From Mesocentrotus franciscanus (lineage: Eukaryota; Echinodermata; Echinoidea; Camarodonta; Strongylocentrotidae): DNA of 64,000 bases. This document shows, one piece after another, positions 34,501 through 46,000 of the stretch. Under the pieces are notes generated by a model, which was given only the letters and a program-made list of their open reading frames with translations, did not search any database and had not been told where the DNA came from. The stretch covers positions 36,737,829 to 36,801,828 of the forward strand of contig CP137672.1 of assembly GCA_037976565.1 (NCBI GenBank), read 5' to 3'. Positions within the stretch are counted from its first letter, which is position 1. Each line of letters opens with the position of its first letter. A program made the position numbers and the translations under genes.

Positions 34501-37500
34501 TTTCGAAAAAGTGGTCACGTGACCTTTCAGGCGCCATTTTTCTTTTGGTTCATGCTTGTCTTTCGACCATATAGGTTACTCCAGCGTGACAGAAATTCTT
34601 ATATTGATGTATAGTTTATTCTGTGGAAACTTTTTACCCTAAATACAAAAACGAAATTGAATTATTTATTTTGAAAACCTATGATATAATGAATTGGGGC
34701 GGGGCTCCCCGCCCAGCGTCTCTTGTGATACTTTTTGATTTCACTCTCCTTAATGGCTCATCTTGGAATTTTCTTTTGTAACTATGCGGGTATTATTTAT
34801 TATTTGTCAGAGCTTTCATGAGCCCTGAACACGTCCATCTGGATAGAAGGAGGGCGAAAACTGAGCGTGACAGACGGGACAAGCAAGCGTGCAGGCATTG
34901 AGATAATGACAGAATAAAATGTTTATAAATAACAACATTGAAAGCTTCAAATATCTCTCTCTGGTGTGCTTTAGCGGTGAAATGGTCACTTGTCATGGTA
35001 ATTAAAGTTAAATCTTCGATCAAAGCATTGGAAATATAATACGATAAATGATATAATGATTATTTTCATGATATCAAATTCCAAAAAGTACGTTGCAGAA
35101 CAAGACATCAAAGAGCATAAAAAAGCCTTAAAAAGTCGTTGATACAACTTAAAAAACAAATACAAGTACCTATACAAATGCGTGACGAAGGGGATACAAT
35201 TTTGTTTTTACCTTTGACCTGCTATAAAACTTTATATATTTGTGCATTTAGATTATCTTGAAGATATGTATATATAAAAAAAAAACTTAATCCAAGACAG
35301 ATATCATCAACTGCACGTGTTGTTTCACTATAAATATGTTGTTTAATTTATGGCTTTAAAAGGTGAATTCGGAGTAAAAATATCGAGAAATTAAAAATGT
35401 AAACATTGTTTCATGTACGTTCAGCTGGAGTGATATAGAAAGCAATTACAATGCTATTTTGTTATAAATACAAGTACACGCTTTATATAGATTAAACAAA
35501 TTCATGGAATTAGTCATATTTATATATTTTTTCAACAGATTTCAAGTTGGCAATTCTTAACTTGATATAATGTATGTGTCTTTGGTCTCACAAAAAGAAG
35601 AAGAGCTTTTGTCAGCACTCTACCCATCTTTTTCTAACTTTGTACTGATACAAACACAAAATAAGTTTAATTTGTACTTATTGCTTTTAGTCTTTGCTGG
35701 GAGTAGTACTAAAAGTCATTATGGAGTAGACGTGTTAAGTCTATGGGGAATAAATACATAAAGTACAGGGTCAATGAGAACGAATGTTCAGAAAACAGGG
35801 TTTTGGGGGATCGTGTACAAAATGAATGGAAGTTTATTATGGAGAACAACGTTCTTTTAACACGCATTTCAATAGATCGTGTACAAAATGAATATTTTGT
35901 GTACAAAGTGAATGGAAGTTTATTATAAAAGTGACTTATAACACGTGTGTCTATGGGATTTTGACTTTTTTTTAATTTACTTAAAGATTTGTTTTAATTT
36001 TCCTGCTGGATTTATTTCGACCAAATACTGATTTACAACACGTGTTTCTATGTGAATTATGACGTTTTGAATTTTACTCATGTGTTTCTATAGGAACTTT
36101 TGACGTTTTAAATAATGGATATATGTATTTTCTTGAAGAACTTTTTTTAACAAAAAAAAAACTGACACGTGTGTCAATAACATTTTGACTCTTTGACTTT
36201 CTTTCTATACTTTGTGTTTGACTTTCTGAGGAATGTTTACAGCGCCGTTGCAGCTAGTTGGACCAATATATATTGTTCGATCAACTAAATAAAGGAAGAA
36301 AGGGTAGGCCTATGTGTATTAATACCCATACTGTGATCTTCGCACGAGGAAGCGTATTGTAGCCTAGTGTAAGGGTATTGATTTTGTATAGGTCTAGGGT
36401 CTTTTGTATTTGAATTATCTTTTTTTCAGCAATAGTAGTTGTTTCTTATTGATCGTAAACGACCAATACATTTATAGTAAGAATGAAGCTTAAATGTATG
36501 TGTATAGGCTATATATGTCTTCTATCTTGTACATGACATCATCATGTTCGGCCCTCGGAGCCTGAGAGAGGAAAAGGTTGGGGTAAAATACAGTAGTGAA
36601 ATTAGGCAAAACATGTTCAGTAACTATGAATAACAAATTATCACGGCGGGCACCTACGCCTTCCATCACAATGCTTAAGGTCCATTTTCTTGATTAAATC
36701 GTAAATATGGGCCCATCAAAGGCTCATTGTCTTGCTTGAATGATGTTGTGAAAATTAACAATATTGCTTGTTTTATTGATCTCATTATAAAGAAGTACGT
36801 ATAAACTACCAAATTTCGAAATTCCAGTGGGTTGCGATGAATATCTGCTAATAGCCGCCTCAGGTGCCCATGCAGAAACGATGTTATATTAGATGAATTG
36901 ACAAGTACATTTAGCATAACACAATTATACATGTTTGTAGAAAGAAAATTCATCTAACTATAATTTGATGCTCTTGAATCAATTATGTTACATTTTGGCC
37001 CTTAAAAATAGATGTTGGGTACCTGACACATATTTGTCTATCAAACTAAAGCCTCATACCCACAACGTATCATTGTATTTTGATGCCGAAATAGATATTC
37101 AGTGTGATCCTATTACCCCATAAAATAGTTTTAATCGATCCTCTTAACTTTCTAGCGTTGCTGGTCCTGTAGGCCCTTTGGAGCAACTTCAGGGCCCGGC
37201 CATGTGGTCTTCTGTGGGTCTTAACCTATACCATATTTCACTGTATTGTTCATAGTATAGGTTTTCTACACCAAACGATAGTAGGCTAACTATGACTCCT
37301 ACTTACGATAGTCCTTCGGGTCGATACCGTCTTGACATCACCTTTCCAATACACTCAGCAGCCCTGGCAAAGATGGCTTCGTTTCCTTCATACGATGTCG
37401 GTAGATCGACACTGTCGTTCAGCTTGATGTTAAGCATGGCGTTATGGGCGTAACCGAATGGCTCGTACCATATCTCGACCTCAGGGATCTGGCCCATCGA

Positions 37501-37581
37501 GCGAGTGAAAGCCGTGGATACACATCTATGCGAGGTCCATAGCATCACTCTGCTAGATTTTAGGGAACTGGTCTGGGACAT
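25536..37581 (-). CDS. P-loop sulfotransferase-like protein, copy B
   Basis: Two exons: 37581-37307 and 26178-25536, 918 nt, 305 aa, with splice sites identical in position and phase to copy A. It keeps WTSHRCVSTAFTRSM and LIRHPILMFSSLH. It differs from copy A by about 25 substitutions and a 4-residue deletion near residue 260 (HTGYLDRM against HTGPQTGYQDRM), giving about 92% identity. One change lies beside the 3'-PSB-like motif: SSLHK in A is SSLHT here. The frame is fully open and the changes are mostly conservative, so both copies look functional. The intron is 11.1 kb and includes a 9.1-kb block absent from copy A. A TATA-like motif lies at 37660-37667. Confidence 0.88.
27240..27540. repeat. 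AAT/AAC/GAA trinucleotide array, unit B
   Basis: Partner of 15660-15910 with different repeat counts; it ends in the same gaagaagaatcatttcagcg junction. Confidence 0.85.
27870..28140. promoter_or_regulatory. CpG- and CCAAT-containing promoter-like segment (tentative)
   Basis: Two ATTGGCT (inverted CCAAT) boxes, at about 28049 and 28109, flank an AT-rich tataattatgcatattcat. A 10-bp perfect hairpin (cagccgtgca/tgcacggctg, 27931-27973) lies upstream. CpG dinucleotides are denser than in the surroundings. No transcript or exon could be attached to it, so the promoter label is a guess. Confidence 0.2.
29535..32977. mobile_element. Long terminal-inverted-repeat element, about 3.4 kb, non-coding
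   Basis: The outer ends are CAGGGGTGGATCTAGGG and the inverted CAGGGGCGGAGCCAGG, a pattern common at hAT-like element ends. Inner inverted repeats of about 77 bp (29709-29785 against 32823-32900; ttatttacacgctagcgagg) are nearly identical. No transposase was seen between them. No target duplication could be read, so the boundaries are uncertain. Confidence 0.55.
31546..32482. mobile_element. TTAA-flanked foldback element
   Basis: TTAA at 31542-31545 and 32483-32486. The ends are GCCCCCATCACACCAAACTA and its inverse (GGTGTGATGGGGGC). The arms 31546-31835 and 32180-32482 pair over about 300 bp. A further end copy (ggtgtgatgggggctta) lies at about 32127-32142, suggesting a compound of two elements. 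No coding sequence; the open frames in it are arm shadows. Confidence 0.75.
33811..34291. repeat. Two-copy direct repeat of about 220-240 bp
   Basis: Copies at 33811-34032 and 34033-34271, followed by the first 20 bases of a third copy (ggtccccacggagtttaagg). Shared words include ttcgcgttttattgctct and ttctaaaatgtttcaggcct. Confidence 0.85.
35760..36140. repeat. Degenerate repeats with acacgtgt/tctatg words
   Basis: cgtgtacaaaatgaatgg recurs twice at 35811-35895. A looser unit of acacgtgtntctatnnnattttgac type recurs three or four times to about 36110. Function unknown. Confidence 0.45.
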
Positions 37582-37659
37582 TCTGGTTAATGTATCGTAG
37601 GGTCTATCTTCAGGGTTGTATATGGCTCGTATCGTTATAAGCAGAGGGCTTTATACCAA

Positions 37660-37667
37660 AATATATA
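37660..37667 (-). promoter_or_regulatory. TATA-like motif of sulfotransferase copy B
   Basis: TATATATT on the - strand, about 80 bases upstream of the ATG at 37581, matching the motif at 17251-17258. Confidence 0.4.
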
Positions 37668-37858
37668 CTCTCATTCATGGACTCCGCACAGTAGTCTAAC
37701 GGTTCATTTTGTGCAATACTAATGCCTGTAGATGTTACACGTCATCTGTGTATATACACACTCAAATAAAAAAAATTAAAAAAGAACAGTCATAAACAGA
37801 CAAAGGACGGAGCGAAAGAAGGTCAAACGGAGCGAAAGGAGGTTAAAATTATCTTTAA

Positions 37859-38419
37859 AGTACAAGTCCACTCCACTGAAAAGTTGAGCTGATTAGATAG
37901 ACAAAAATCTAAAAAGCCCAAATATAACTTGGTTTTGGAAAATGGTGCTCAGATTTATTTTTAATAATTTTTTTTAATGAGCAAAAACAAGTTAATGATC
38001 GAGTCGGTTGTGACGTAGGGTCCTCACAACATAGATTCGTAATGTAACCAAATTTAATGCATACGTTTGAAGTGCCTCGATACAAACTATTTCATTCACC
38101 TGATAAGAATAATGAAACACTATTATTCTTATCAGGTCAATGAAATAGTTTGTATAGAGGCACTTCACGAAGACGTATGCATTAAATTTGGTTACATTAC
38201 AAAATAGCCTATTGTCAGAATGTATACCGCTGGCACTTTCGTTGTGAGGAGCATACGTCACATCCGTACAGCAATATAAATGTTTTGCTCGAAATACCCG
38301 AAACAAAAATCGCTCTTAAAAATCACCTGATTGAAGTACGCCCGTGATATTTGGCAGTTTTAACCTTTGATTTATTTACAACATGTTATAATTTTTGAAA
38401 ATCGGAGTGGACTTGGGCT
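37859..38419. mobile_element. TTAA-flanked foldback MITE with empty site in unit A
   Basis: The ends are AGTACAAGTCCACTCC and the inverse AGCCCAAGTCCACTCC, flanked by TTAA within a duplicated TTTAAA (37854-37859 and 38419-38424). Unit A at about 17440 reads atctttaaaaagac without the insertion, which proves the boundaries. The centre is a nearly perfect hairpin (38039-38111/38120-38200) with an 8-base loop. Confidence 0.9.
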
Positions 38420-38940
38420 TTAAAAAGACTAAGGTGGTAGGTCAGTCGATCAAAGGAAGGACACTTTTTAAAAGGGACAAAGGTCGGAGGGAAAGAAAGA
38501 ACAAGTCTAAAAACAAACAAAGGACCTTTTGAACCTTTTGGCCATCCAAGCGCGGCCAAATGATTCAAAATTAACTTGACTTCGAATGGTGAAAGGTCCA
38601 TGCCAAACGAACAAAATGTTGTCGTTGGTAGTAGTTTTATGGCGTTCATTCAGTACTGAATATATACGCCATATCTTTAGTCATATAAGAAAATTAAGTT
38701 ATCAGTAAAGAAAACTGAAAATAACAAATTGTAATAATATAATTAATTAACTAGTGTCGCAATTTTTTAGGAGTCTCTTGATGGTTTACAACTTCGTAGT
38801 TCTGTTTTATCACGTTTAATCTGGTCAGCCCGGTTTCGATTGTATTGAACTCTAGCTTTGCTCGACGTGAAACAGGCTTCTCAGCTACTCGGCGTGCATG
38901 CGCAGTCATCTTTTAATTTTGTAACGCACGATGCCTATAT

Positions 38941-40385
38941 TAGTCAGGTGGCTTAGTAAAATTATCGTTACTTGCCGGATAAAAGCACCATTTTTGGTAC
39001 AGGGCTTCCTTAGGACCTACTAAACGATATTAGGCTAGGAGCCCCCGGCAAAAATTTCAATTTAATGGTGTGGGGCGGGGGCGTCTTTTTGGAGCCCCCA
39101 AATGATTCTTTAACATTGATTTGTTGTTGTACAAATGCCATTTTTGGCACAGGGCTTCCTTAGGACCTACTGAACGATATAAGGGTAAGAGCCCCCGGCA
39201 AGAGTATCATATAAGGGTGTGGGGCGGGGCGTCGCCTCGTAGCCCCCAAATAATTTAGAAGGTAATATACCATTGATTTGTTGTTGTGCAAATGCCATTT
39301 TTGGTAGAGGGCTTCCTTAGGACCTACTGAACGATATAAGGGTAAGAGCCCCCGGCAAGAATATCATATAAGGGTGTGAGGCAGGGGCATCGCCTCGTAG
39401 CCCCCAAATAATTTAGAAGGTAATATAACATTTATTTCTAGTTGTACAAACGCCATTTTTGGTACAGGGCTTCCTTAGGACCTACTGAACGATATAAGGG
39501 TAGGAGCCCCCGGCAAGAATATCATATAAGGGTGTGGGGCGGGGCGTCGCCTCGTAGCCCACAAATAATTTATAGGTAATATAACATTGGTTTGTTGTTG
39601 TACAAACGCCATTTTTGGAACAGGGCTTCCTTAGGACCTGCTGAATGATGGTAGGGTAGGAGCCCCCGGCATAAACATTCATATACGTGTGATTGGGGGC
39701 CCCATGGCGTTGTACAACAAAAACTCAATGTTATATTACCTTACAAATTATTTGTGGACTACGAGGCGACGCCCCCGTCCCACACCCTTATATGATATTC
39801 TTGCCGGGGGCTCCTACCCTAATATCGTTCAGTAGGTCCTAAGGAAGCCCTGTACCAAAAACGGCAATTGTACAACAACAAATAAATGTTATATTACCTT
39901 CTAAATTATTTTGGGGCTACGAAGCGACGCCCCCGCCCCACACCCTTATATGATATTCTTGCCGGGGGCTCCTACCCTAATATCGTTCAGTAGGTCCTAA
40001 GGAAGGCTTGTACCAAAAATGGCAATTGTACAACAACAAATAAATGTTATATTACTTTCTAAATTATTTGGGGGCTACGAGGCGACGCCCCGCCCCACAC
40101 CCTTATATGATATTCTTGCCGGGGGCTCCTACCCTTATATCGTTCAGTAGGTCCTAAGGAAGCCCTGTACCAAAAATGGCATTTGTACAACAACAAATCA
40201 ATGTTATAAAATCATTTGGGGGCTCCGAAAAGACGCCCCCGCCCCCACACCCTTAAATTGACATTTTTGCCGGGGGCTCCTAGCCTAATATCGTTTAGTA
40301 GGTCCTAAGGAAGCCCTGTACCAAAAATGGTGCTTTTATCCGGCAAGTAACGATAATCGATAAATTTGACGCTAAGCCACCTGAC
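38941..40385. mobile_element. Large palindromic foldback element of about 155-bp repeats
   Basis: The ends are GTCAGGTGGCTTAG inverted, flanked by TATAT (38936-38940 and 40386-40390). Unit A keeps the single-copy target gcctatatagacc at about 17958. The left arm holds five direct repeats of about 155 bp (ccatttttgg at 38989, 39138, 39292, 39449, 39608); the right arm holds four inverted copies. Each repeat includes gcttccttaggacctactga, agagcccccggcaag and ggtgtggggcggggcgtcg. The loop lies near 39660-39720. No coding sequence. The architecture resembles foldback (TU-type) transposons described from sea urchins. Confidence 0.9.
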
Positions 40386-40552
40386 TATATAGACCACTCA
40401 GAAACACAGAAACACTCAATTGAGACACATCGTATAGGGGCGCTCCTAACCGAAATTCCAATCGATTCGGGTAAATTGCTATACATAATTATATACATGT
40501 ATGTATATTTATTCTTCTTAACACAATATCATTATTTGTAAGCAAACATTAG

Positions 40553-40725
40553 TGTCTATCTTCAGGGTTGTATATGGCTCGTATCGTTATAAGCAGAGGG
40601 CTTTATACCAAAATATATACTCTCTTTAATGGACTCCACACAGTAGTCTAACGATTCATTGTGTGCAGGACTAATGCCTGTAGATGTTACACGTCATCTG
40701 TGTATATACACACTCAAATTATTTT
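40553..40725 (-). repeat. Orphan third copy of the sulfotransferase promoter/5' flank
   Basis: This matches 17190-17355 and 37605-37770 (tcttcagggttgtatatggc, cgtcatctgtgtatatacac), including the TATA-like motif at 40612-40619, but no coding exon follows on the - strand. A short stretch at 40740-40830 resembles 17575-17650, so the extra copy continues with gaps. Confidence 0.8.
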
Positions 40726-41004
40726 TTTAGAACAATGGTTTTATATGGGGGGTCAAATGGTTCAAAATTAACCTGCCTTCGAATGATCAAAGGTCCATAT
40801 GCCAAACGGACAAAAGACGATAAGAAACAAACTGAACATAATTATGACTCGAGGCTAAGTTGAAGTAAACGATTGACCGTAAGAATTTTCGGGCGAATGG
40901 CATCCCATGTTTTGGACCTTCTAGATTTCATGGAAATCACATCTGGACCGTCAAGGAAATAGTTTGAGAACCCCTGTTTATATACCTAGTAGTCTAAGAT
41001 CATC

Positions 41005-41280
41005 ACATCAACGTCTTCTTCAGATCACAAGAACAAGAGTCACCTGCTGCGAAAGGGCTTTCTCGGCTGCAGCACCTTTTTGTGGAATAATAACCGTTAG
41101 AGTTGAAAACTACAACATCATTGGAGAGTTTCAAATCTAAGTTGAAATCCTACTTTTCTTAGCAATGCTTGACACAAGAAAATGACACTTATTCAGACCC
41201 TTCTATTTTTCCTTGTGCGCCTCAGCATCTAGATAGATGGCGCAATGCAATTGCATATTATTATTATTATTATTGTTAGT
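41005..41280 (+). pseudogene. 3'-terminal fragment of an L2-like LINE
   Basis: The + strand encodes RVTCCERAFSAAAPFLWN ... SLESFKSKLKSYFS, the usual C-terminus of L2/CR1-type reverse transcriptases. A GCGCC...GGCGC hairpin (41217-41243) and (ATT)n (41255-41274) follow, as in the element at 11003-11076. Confidence 0.8.
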
Positions 41281-41399
41281 GCTGATTCCATTCAATAGCG
41301 CCATTTTGTGTTATAGTCTAGAAAGGGGCGAAATAACTTTGTGACAGCATGGCGTTTCTATAGAGATAGGACCCATTTCGCTTATTCCAAATATTATTA

Positions 41400-42650
41400 T
41401 TGCATTTATGTCGGTTTCGTTAGTTTAAATTTCTCATCGTCGTTTAGGTTTTGAAAGTCAGGTACTATATTGTAAAGTTTAGAGTATATTTTAAATCTGA
41501 GATCTAATAAGTTTGTACATTTTGTTAGGAAGTGTATTTCATTCTCTATGTCAGTTTTGCAAAGGGGGCATATCCGTTCTATTAATGTTATTTCTTGTAC
41601 CGACCTTCCTCAATCATGAGGTTACTATTGCTTATTCTGATTTTCGTGTATTTAGCTATATTATAATATGTGATTTGTGAATATCGAGTAATAAATAGTT
41701 TTCCAATTTGTATTTTGTTTTTAGGATTATATATGTTTTTAATTTTGTAGAAGATTTAGTTTTATTTTCATTTGATAGACTGCCTTTCCAGGCTTTTATG
41801 TACTTATCTTGTAATTTGTTAAGTATAGCTTTCTTTAACCTATTCTTCTTCTTCTTCCATTTTGAGTACAGACCTCTTTACAGAGTATTATCGTACTATT
41901 GATAGAATATGTATTATGGTTTTGCCAGATGTGAGAGGAACCTAATGAGTTTAAAAAGGATTTCATGTTTTTGCAATATTTGATGTCAATGATTTTGCCC
42001 TCAACGTAAGCTTGCTTTACAAAGCTTTTTTTTCGGAGGAGTTTATCATGTGATGCCAGCAACCAACAACATATTTTAATGTTGTCAGTGCGAGGGGGAA
42101 TCTTCCGGTTTCCGCTAGGATATCGCTATTCATCGCTGATCTGTTAGTGCCAATGAGAGCTTTTTAACAAATTTCAGTTGTAGGGATTCGGGTAGGAATG
42201 TTTTGTAGCACTTTCTAATTCTTTTGTATCCTTCGTATCGTATCAAGTATTCAAGCCCCCATATTTCAGAATTATAAAGAAGGATTGGTTTTATACAGGT
42301 ATCGAAAAGTTTAAAGTATGGTAGGCCTATTAAGGATATTCGGTCTTTAGGGAAAATGTTTCGAAAGCTAAATACGGCTTTTTGTTTTGCTTTGTTCATA
42401 AAGTTTTTTATTGCGTGTGTAAACGTACCTGCCGAGTTTGAAGATAATTCCTAGATATTTGTATTCGTTCGTTGTTTCTATATACTCCGGTGTTATCAAA
42501 TCAAAATGATTTTCTTTTCAACATTCTTCCTGCCTTATCAAAAATCATTATCTTTGTCTTTTCCGTATTAATTTCGAAATTCCACTTCACACAATATTCA
42601 TTCAAGTAGTCCACACTCTTTTCAGATACTATAACCAATATGTTTGTGAA
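41400..42650 (-). pseudogene. LINE remnant, RT C-terminal region and zinc knuckle
   Basis: - strand: EKTKIMIFDKAGR (about 42560), MNKAKQKAVFSFRNIFPKDR to IWGLEYLIRYEGYKRIRKC (42399-42130), a middle part at 42062-41835, and CPLCKTDIENEIHFLTKC (about 41580-41520). This is the order of RT thumb then CCHC in non-LTR elements. It is broken by stops and frameshifts. Confidence 0.75.
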
Positions 42651-43029
42651 TCATCCGGCCGTGCTGTTTGTTGGGTCATATACTCATCACAGAATCGTCA
42701 CACTTGCCCCCCTTACCCCTCCCCCCCAAAAAAACCCCAAAATCGGCTAGAGAATTTAATGCAGGTCGGTCTTTCGATTTCATTTTACACAGTTTCAGGA
42801 TAACAGGGTTTGCCTGTATTTCGTCAAGACACATTCATCAGTACAAAGTTTTCTGCCCTTGTATCGTAGACGACAAAGACCAAAGGAGAGTATACAAATA
42901 CACACTGCTTCATGACAATGTATTGCTGCTTTCATAAACTACTCTCTTCTTGTATGAAAACGTCGCATTTTGATCGTATCCGGCCACTCACGTCAAATCA
43001 GCCTTGAGCGACAGAAATAGCCAAACAAT
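42651..43029. other. 5' flank of the GH3-domain gene
   Basis: No obvious TATA box. A C-rich run lies at 42704-42735. The ATG at 43030 sits in aacaATGG-like context. The promoter is presumably here or overlaps the LINE remnant. Confidence 0.3.
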
Positions 43030-46000
43030 ATGGCGGGATCTACCCTGGTGAAGGTAAAGCTTGTATCAGTGGCTTTCATGACGATTGCTCTTGGGGTCAT
43101 CTTACTCCACTTTGCTTCTAACGTTCAGGAGAAGTCATGGCAACGTTTCCTAGCTGGTAGGTAGAGAATCAATTTTATTATAATAGTCTCACCTCCCTGA
43201 TTATACTGACGCTGTTATGGTTATACATGCATAATGTATATTAAGCCTCTTACACACGCGACGCGGTGTTTTAGGATACCTGCGCTCATCAAGCCTGCAT
43301 GTGCAGAAAACGAGCCCATATCGCACTGTTGGGGTCATCTTTGAGACAGATTTCTTATGCAATGTCACTCTCGCATCAAGCAATCAATGACGCAGTAGTA
43401 AGTCAGTCAAATTAAGCCTGCATCGTGTGTGACAGTACACTGCGGCTGTATATGAAGTTATATAACGTCAAATGTTTTATCTCATACTTTCGGACCCACA
43501 AAATCTTGCTTGTAGTACATGTTTTTAAAACTTGTTTCCACGGTACAGGCATGAATATATACTCTGACAAATGGTCTAGGCATATCATAGGGTATTACAT
43601 TTAGAACGAACTTGCAGTGAAATTAAACCACTGCCTTTTACTGACATCCAGCCCATTTATTAGCTACATGTAATACCCCCTCTATGTTTATTCAATACAA
43701 TTAATTATATATAGTACACCATCAATGAGCATGTATAAATGAATCGCAGTACACTATATCATATATACCATCCGGCATACCGTATAGCTACATGGTATAA
43801 ACCACGATACAGTTATATAAATGCCGTATGAATCCTTATAATGGGTGGGTACAGAGATCAATCTACACAATGCGGTCATGTGTACTCACGACGTGGGACG
43901 TCAGTTCAAAAGGTCAAAGGCAATTAGTTCCATTATACCCGAGTCACACCCCCTAACTGAATCCATACAGACTCTCATCTGACAGACTCTTCGCCATTCG
44001 GGATAATGCAATTTCCGTTCGGTCAGTTGTCGGTCTGGTGTTGGTCTCATTTGTCTGACTGATTTTCAACAAAAATTTTTAGCTGCAACCATGAAGAATG
44101 TAAGAGAAAGTTGAGTTCTGGTCAAGCAGTTGCTTTATAAAAGATTAAATGGTAAAGAAGCGTTTGCTGATAAGGCATGAAAGTCACCTACGAGAAATAC
44201 GCTGAACAGCGGTACATGTTGAAGAATTTGTAGACTAGATACACACATTTGGCATCAAAATAATTGAGTAATCGAAAAGAATTTTCATTTCATATAAATG
44301 GTTTCAAACATAATTGCGAGGTAATTATCATATATTATGTTATATTCTGTAGTATATTTAGGCCACCCAATCAAATACACATAACTAAAAACTTGTTGAA
44401 AATCGCCGAGGAGATGTACACAAGGTATGGAAATGTTGCTAACATAGTTCCGTCAATTTAGTGAACGTAGTCTTGTTTTATTTTGCCCGTTGCAGACGAG
44501 GCGTCATTTGTCTGACGTATGACTGCGTCAGGGACTGGTGCGGCTCTTTGACGCAACATATGAGTTTGACATCGGCCAAAAATAATTGCAAAATATGCCT
44601 TGCGCCCATTACGGTAAATCATTAGCGTATGGGGCAATAGCCGTCATTAGCGCAACTAATAACGCAGTGGTATTCTTTTGCAAATTACCTTTCATATAAA
44701 TATCTGTCGATGATTTTTAATTTTGTTTAATTTTTATAATTGAGGAGGATGTCAGACTTGTATATCTCATGTTATGGTCTTCCTTCCAGGATTTGCCGGG
44801 ATGATCAACGTACTGATTTCTACTGTGTCAGTCTGGATGACTTTGCAGCGGATATCATACGGACATAGCCTCATTTCAGTCTACTCCCAATTCCTCCTCG
44901 TGATGCTGATGGTCTTGACCCGCTATCCAAAGGTCAAGAGGTGCAAAGCTGCTTGGAAGGACCCTCGGAAAGCTCAGGAGGACTACCTGAAAGCTATCCT
45001 CAAGGCAAACCTGAACACAGACTACGCGAGAGATTTCGGACTCGCGTCAGTGACGTCATTGACGGACTTGAAGAAGCACCATCCCTTGACGACTTATGAA
45101 CGTTACAGGCCGTATGTTGATCGTATAGCGAAAGGTGAGCGCAATGTCTTGACGGGTGAGCGCACTGAGAGGTTGGCTCTCACTTCAGGTACCACCGGGA
45201 AGTCCAAGATGATACCATATGGTAAATCCTTAATGACCATTTACTCTGAACTCATTGCGTTAAGCATGGAGCTTCGGGTTAACGCGTTTGGTATGGGTAA
45301 TTTACTCCAGCGAGAAACCACCTTGTATACGGCGCCAAAGCTGAGATATACCGAGGCTGGTATTCTGATGGGGCCTGCATCCATGATTCCGGCATCCATG
45401 AAACCTCTTCTGGTGATCTATTCCTCTCCAGGAGATGCCTTCCAGATTGAAGATCCTATCGACTCCATCTACGTGCATCTCCTCTTTGGACTCCGGGACC
45501 GAAACCTCCGCTCTCTAAACTGCAACTTCACACCCACGCTGATGTCCGCAATGCGAATGGTTGAACAACGCTGGCCCGATATTGTTCACGACATCGAGAT
45601 CGGGACGGTCACGACTACAAAAGTTTCACGAGAGATTCACCAAGCCCTGGTGAGAGCGATGGATGGTGGTGATCCGGAGAGAGCTGCGGAGCTGAAGAAG
45701 GAATTCGAGAAGGGCTTTGAGGGCATATTAAAAAGGGTTTGGCCATACTTGACACACGTACAAGCAATTGATCCTACTGGCGTAAAAGAGATGCTCCTGA
45801 AATCATACGTGAAAGGTAGGCAAAGTTATGTCTGCACTTATTCTTTGCATTTTGGGGCTATTTTTTTATAGCATGTCGATATTCAACAATGACTATTGGA
45901 AAATGTTGTCAGGACAATATCCATATCCAACCTGACTGCAAGAAATCAAATACTGTTTTGTTAAGCAGAAATTAGATGCTTGATAAATGACTAGGTCACA

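Larger units (their letters stand above)
27835..36950. other. 9.1-kb block present only in unit B intron
   Basis: In unit A the corresponding interval is only about 360 bp (16200-16555). The block contains a CCAAT-rich segment (27870-28140), a long-TIR element (29535-32977) with a nested foldback (31546-32482), a two-copy tandem repeat (33811-34291) and degenerate repeats (35760-36140). No coding exon was recognised in it; the stretches 28150-29530, 32980-33800, 34300-35740 and 36150-36950 hold nothing I can identify. Confidence 0.6.
22385..40552. repeat. Segmental duplication, unit B
   Basis: Second copy of the block described for 4955-18120. Private insertions are a 9.1-kb block (27835-36950), a TTAA foldback MITE (37859-38419) and a large palindrome (38941-40385). 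Private losses include the SINE at 5745-5905 and all the intronic LINEs of unit A. It carries sulfotransferase copy B. Confidence 0.9.

Noticed and set aside
44774..44789. ATG at 44774 as start of the GH3 protein
   Set aside because: It lies in the acceptor region of intron 1; the 43030 exon joins at 44790 in matching phase and supplies a better start.
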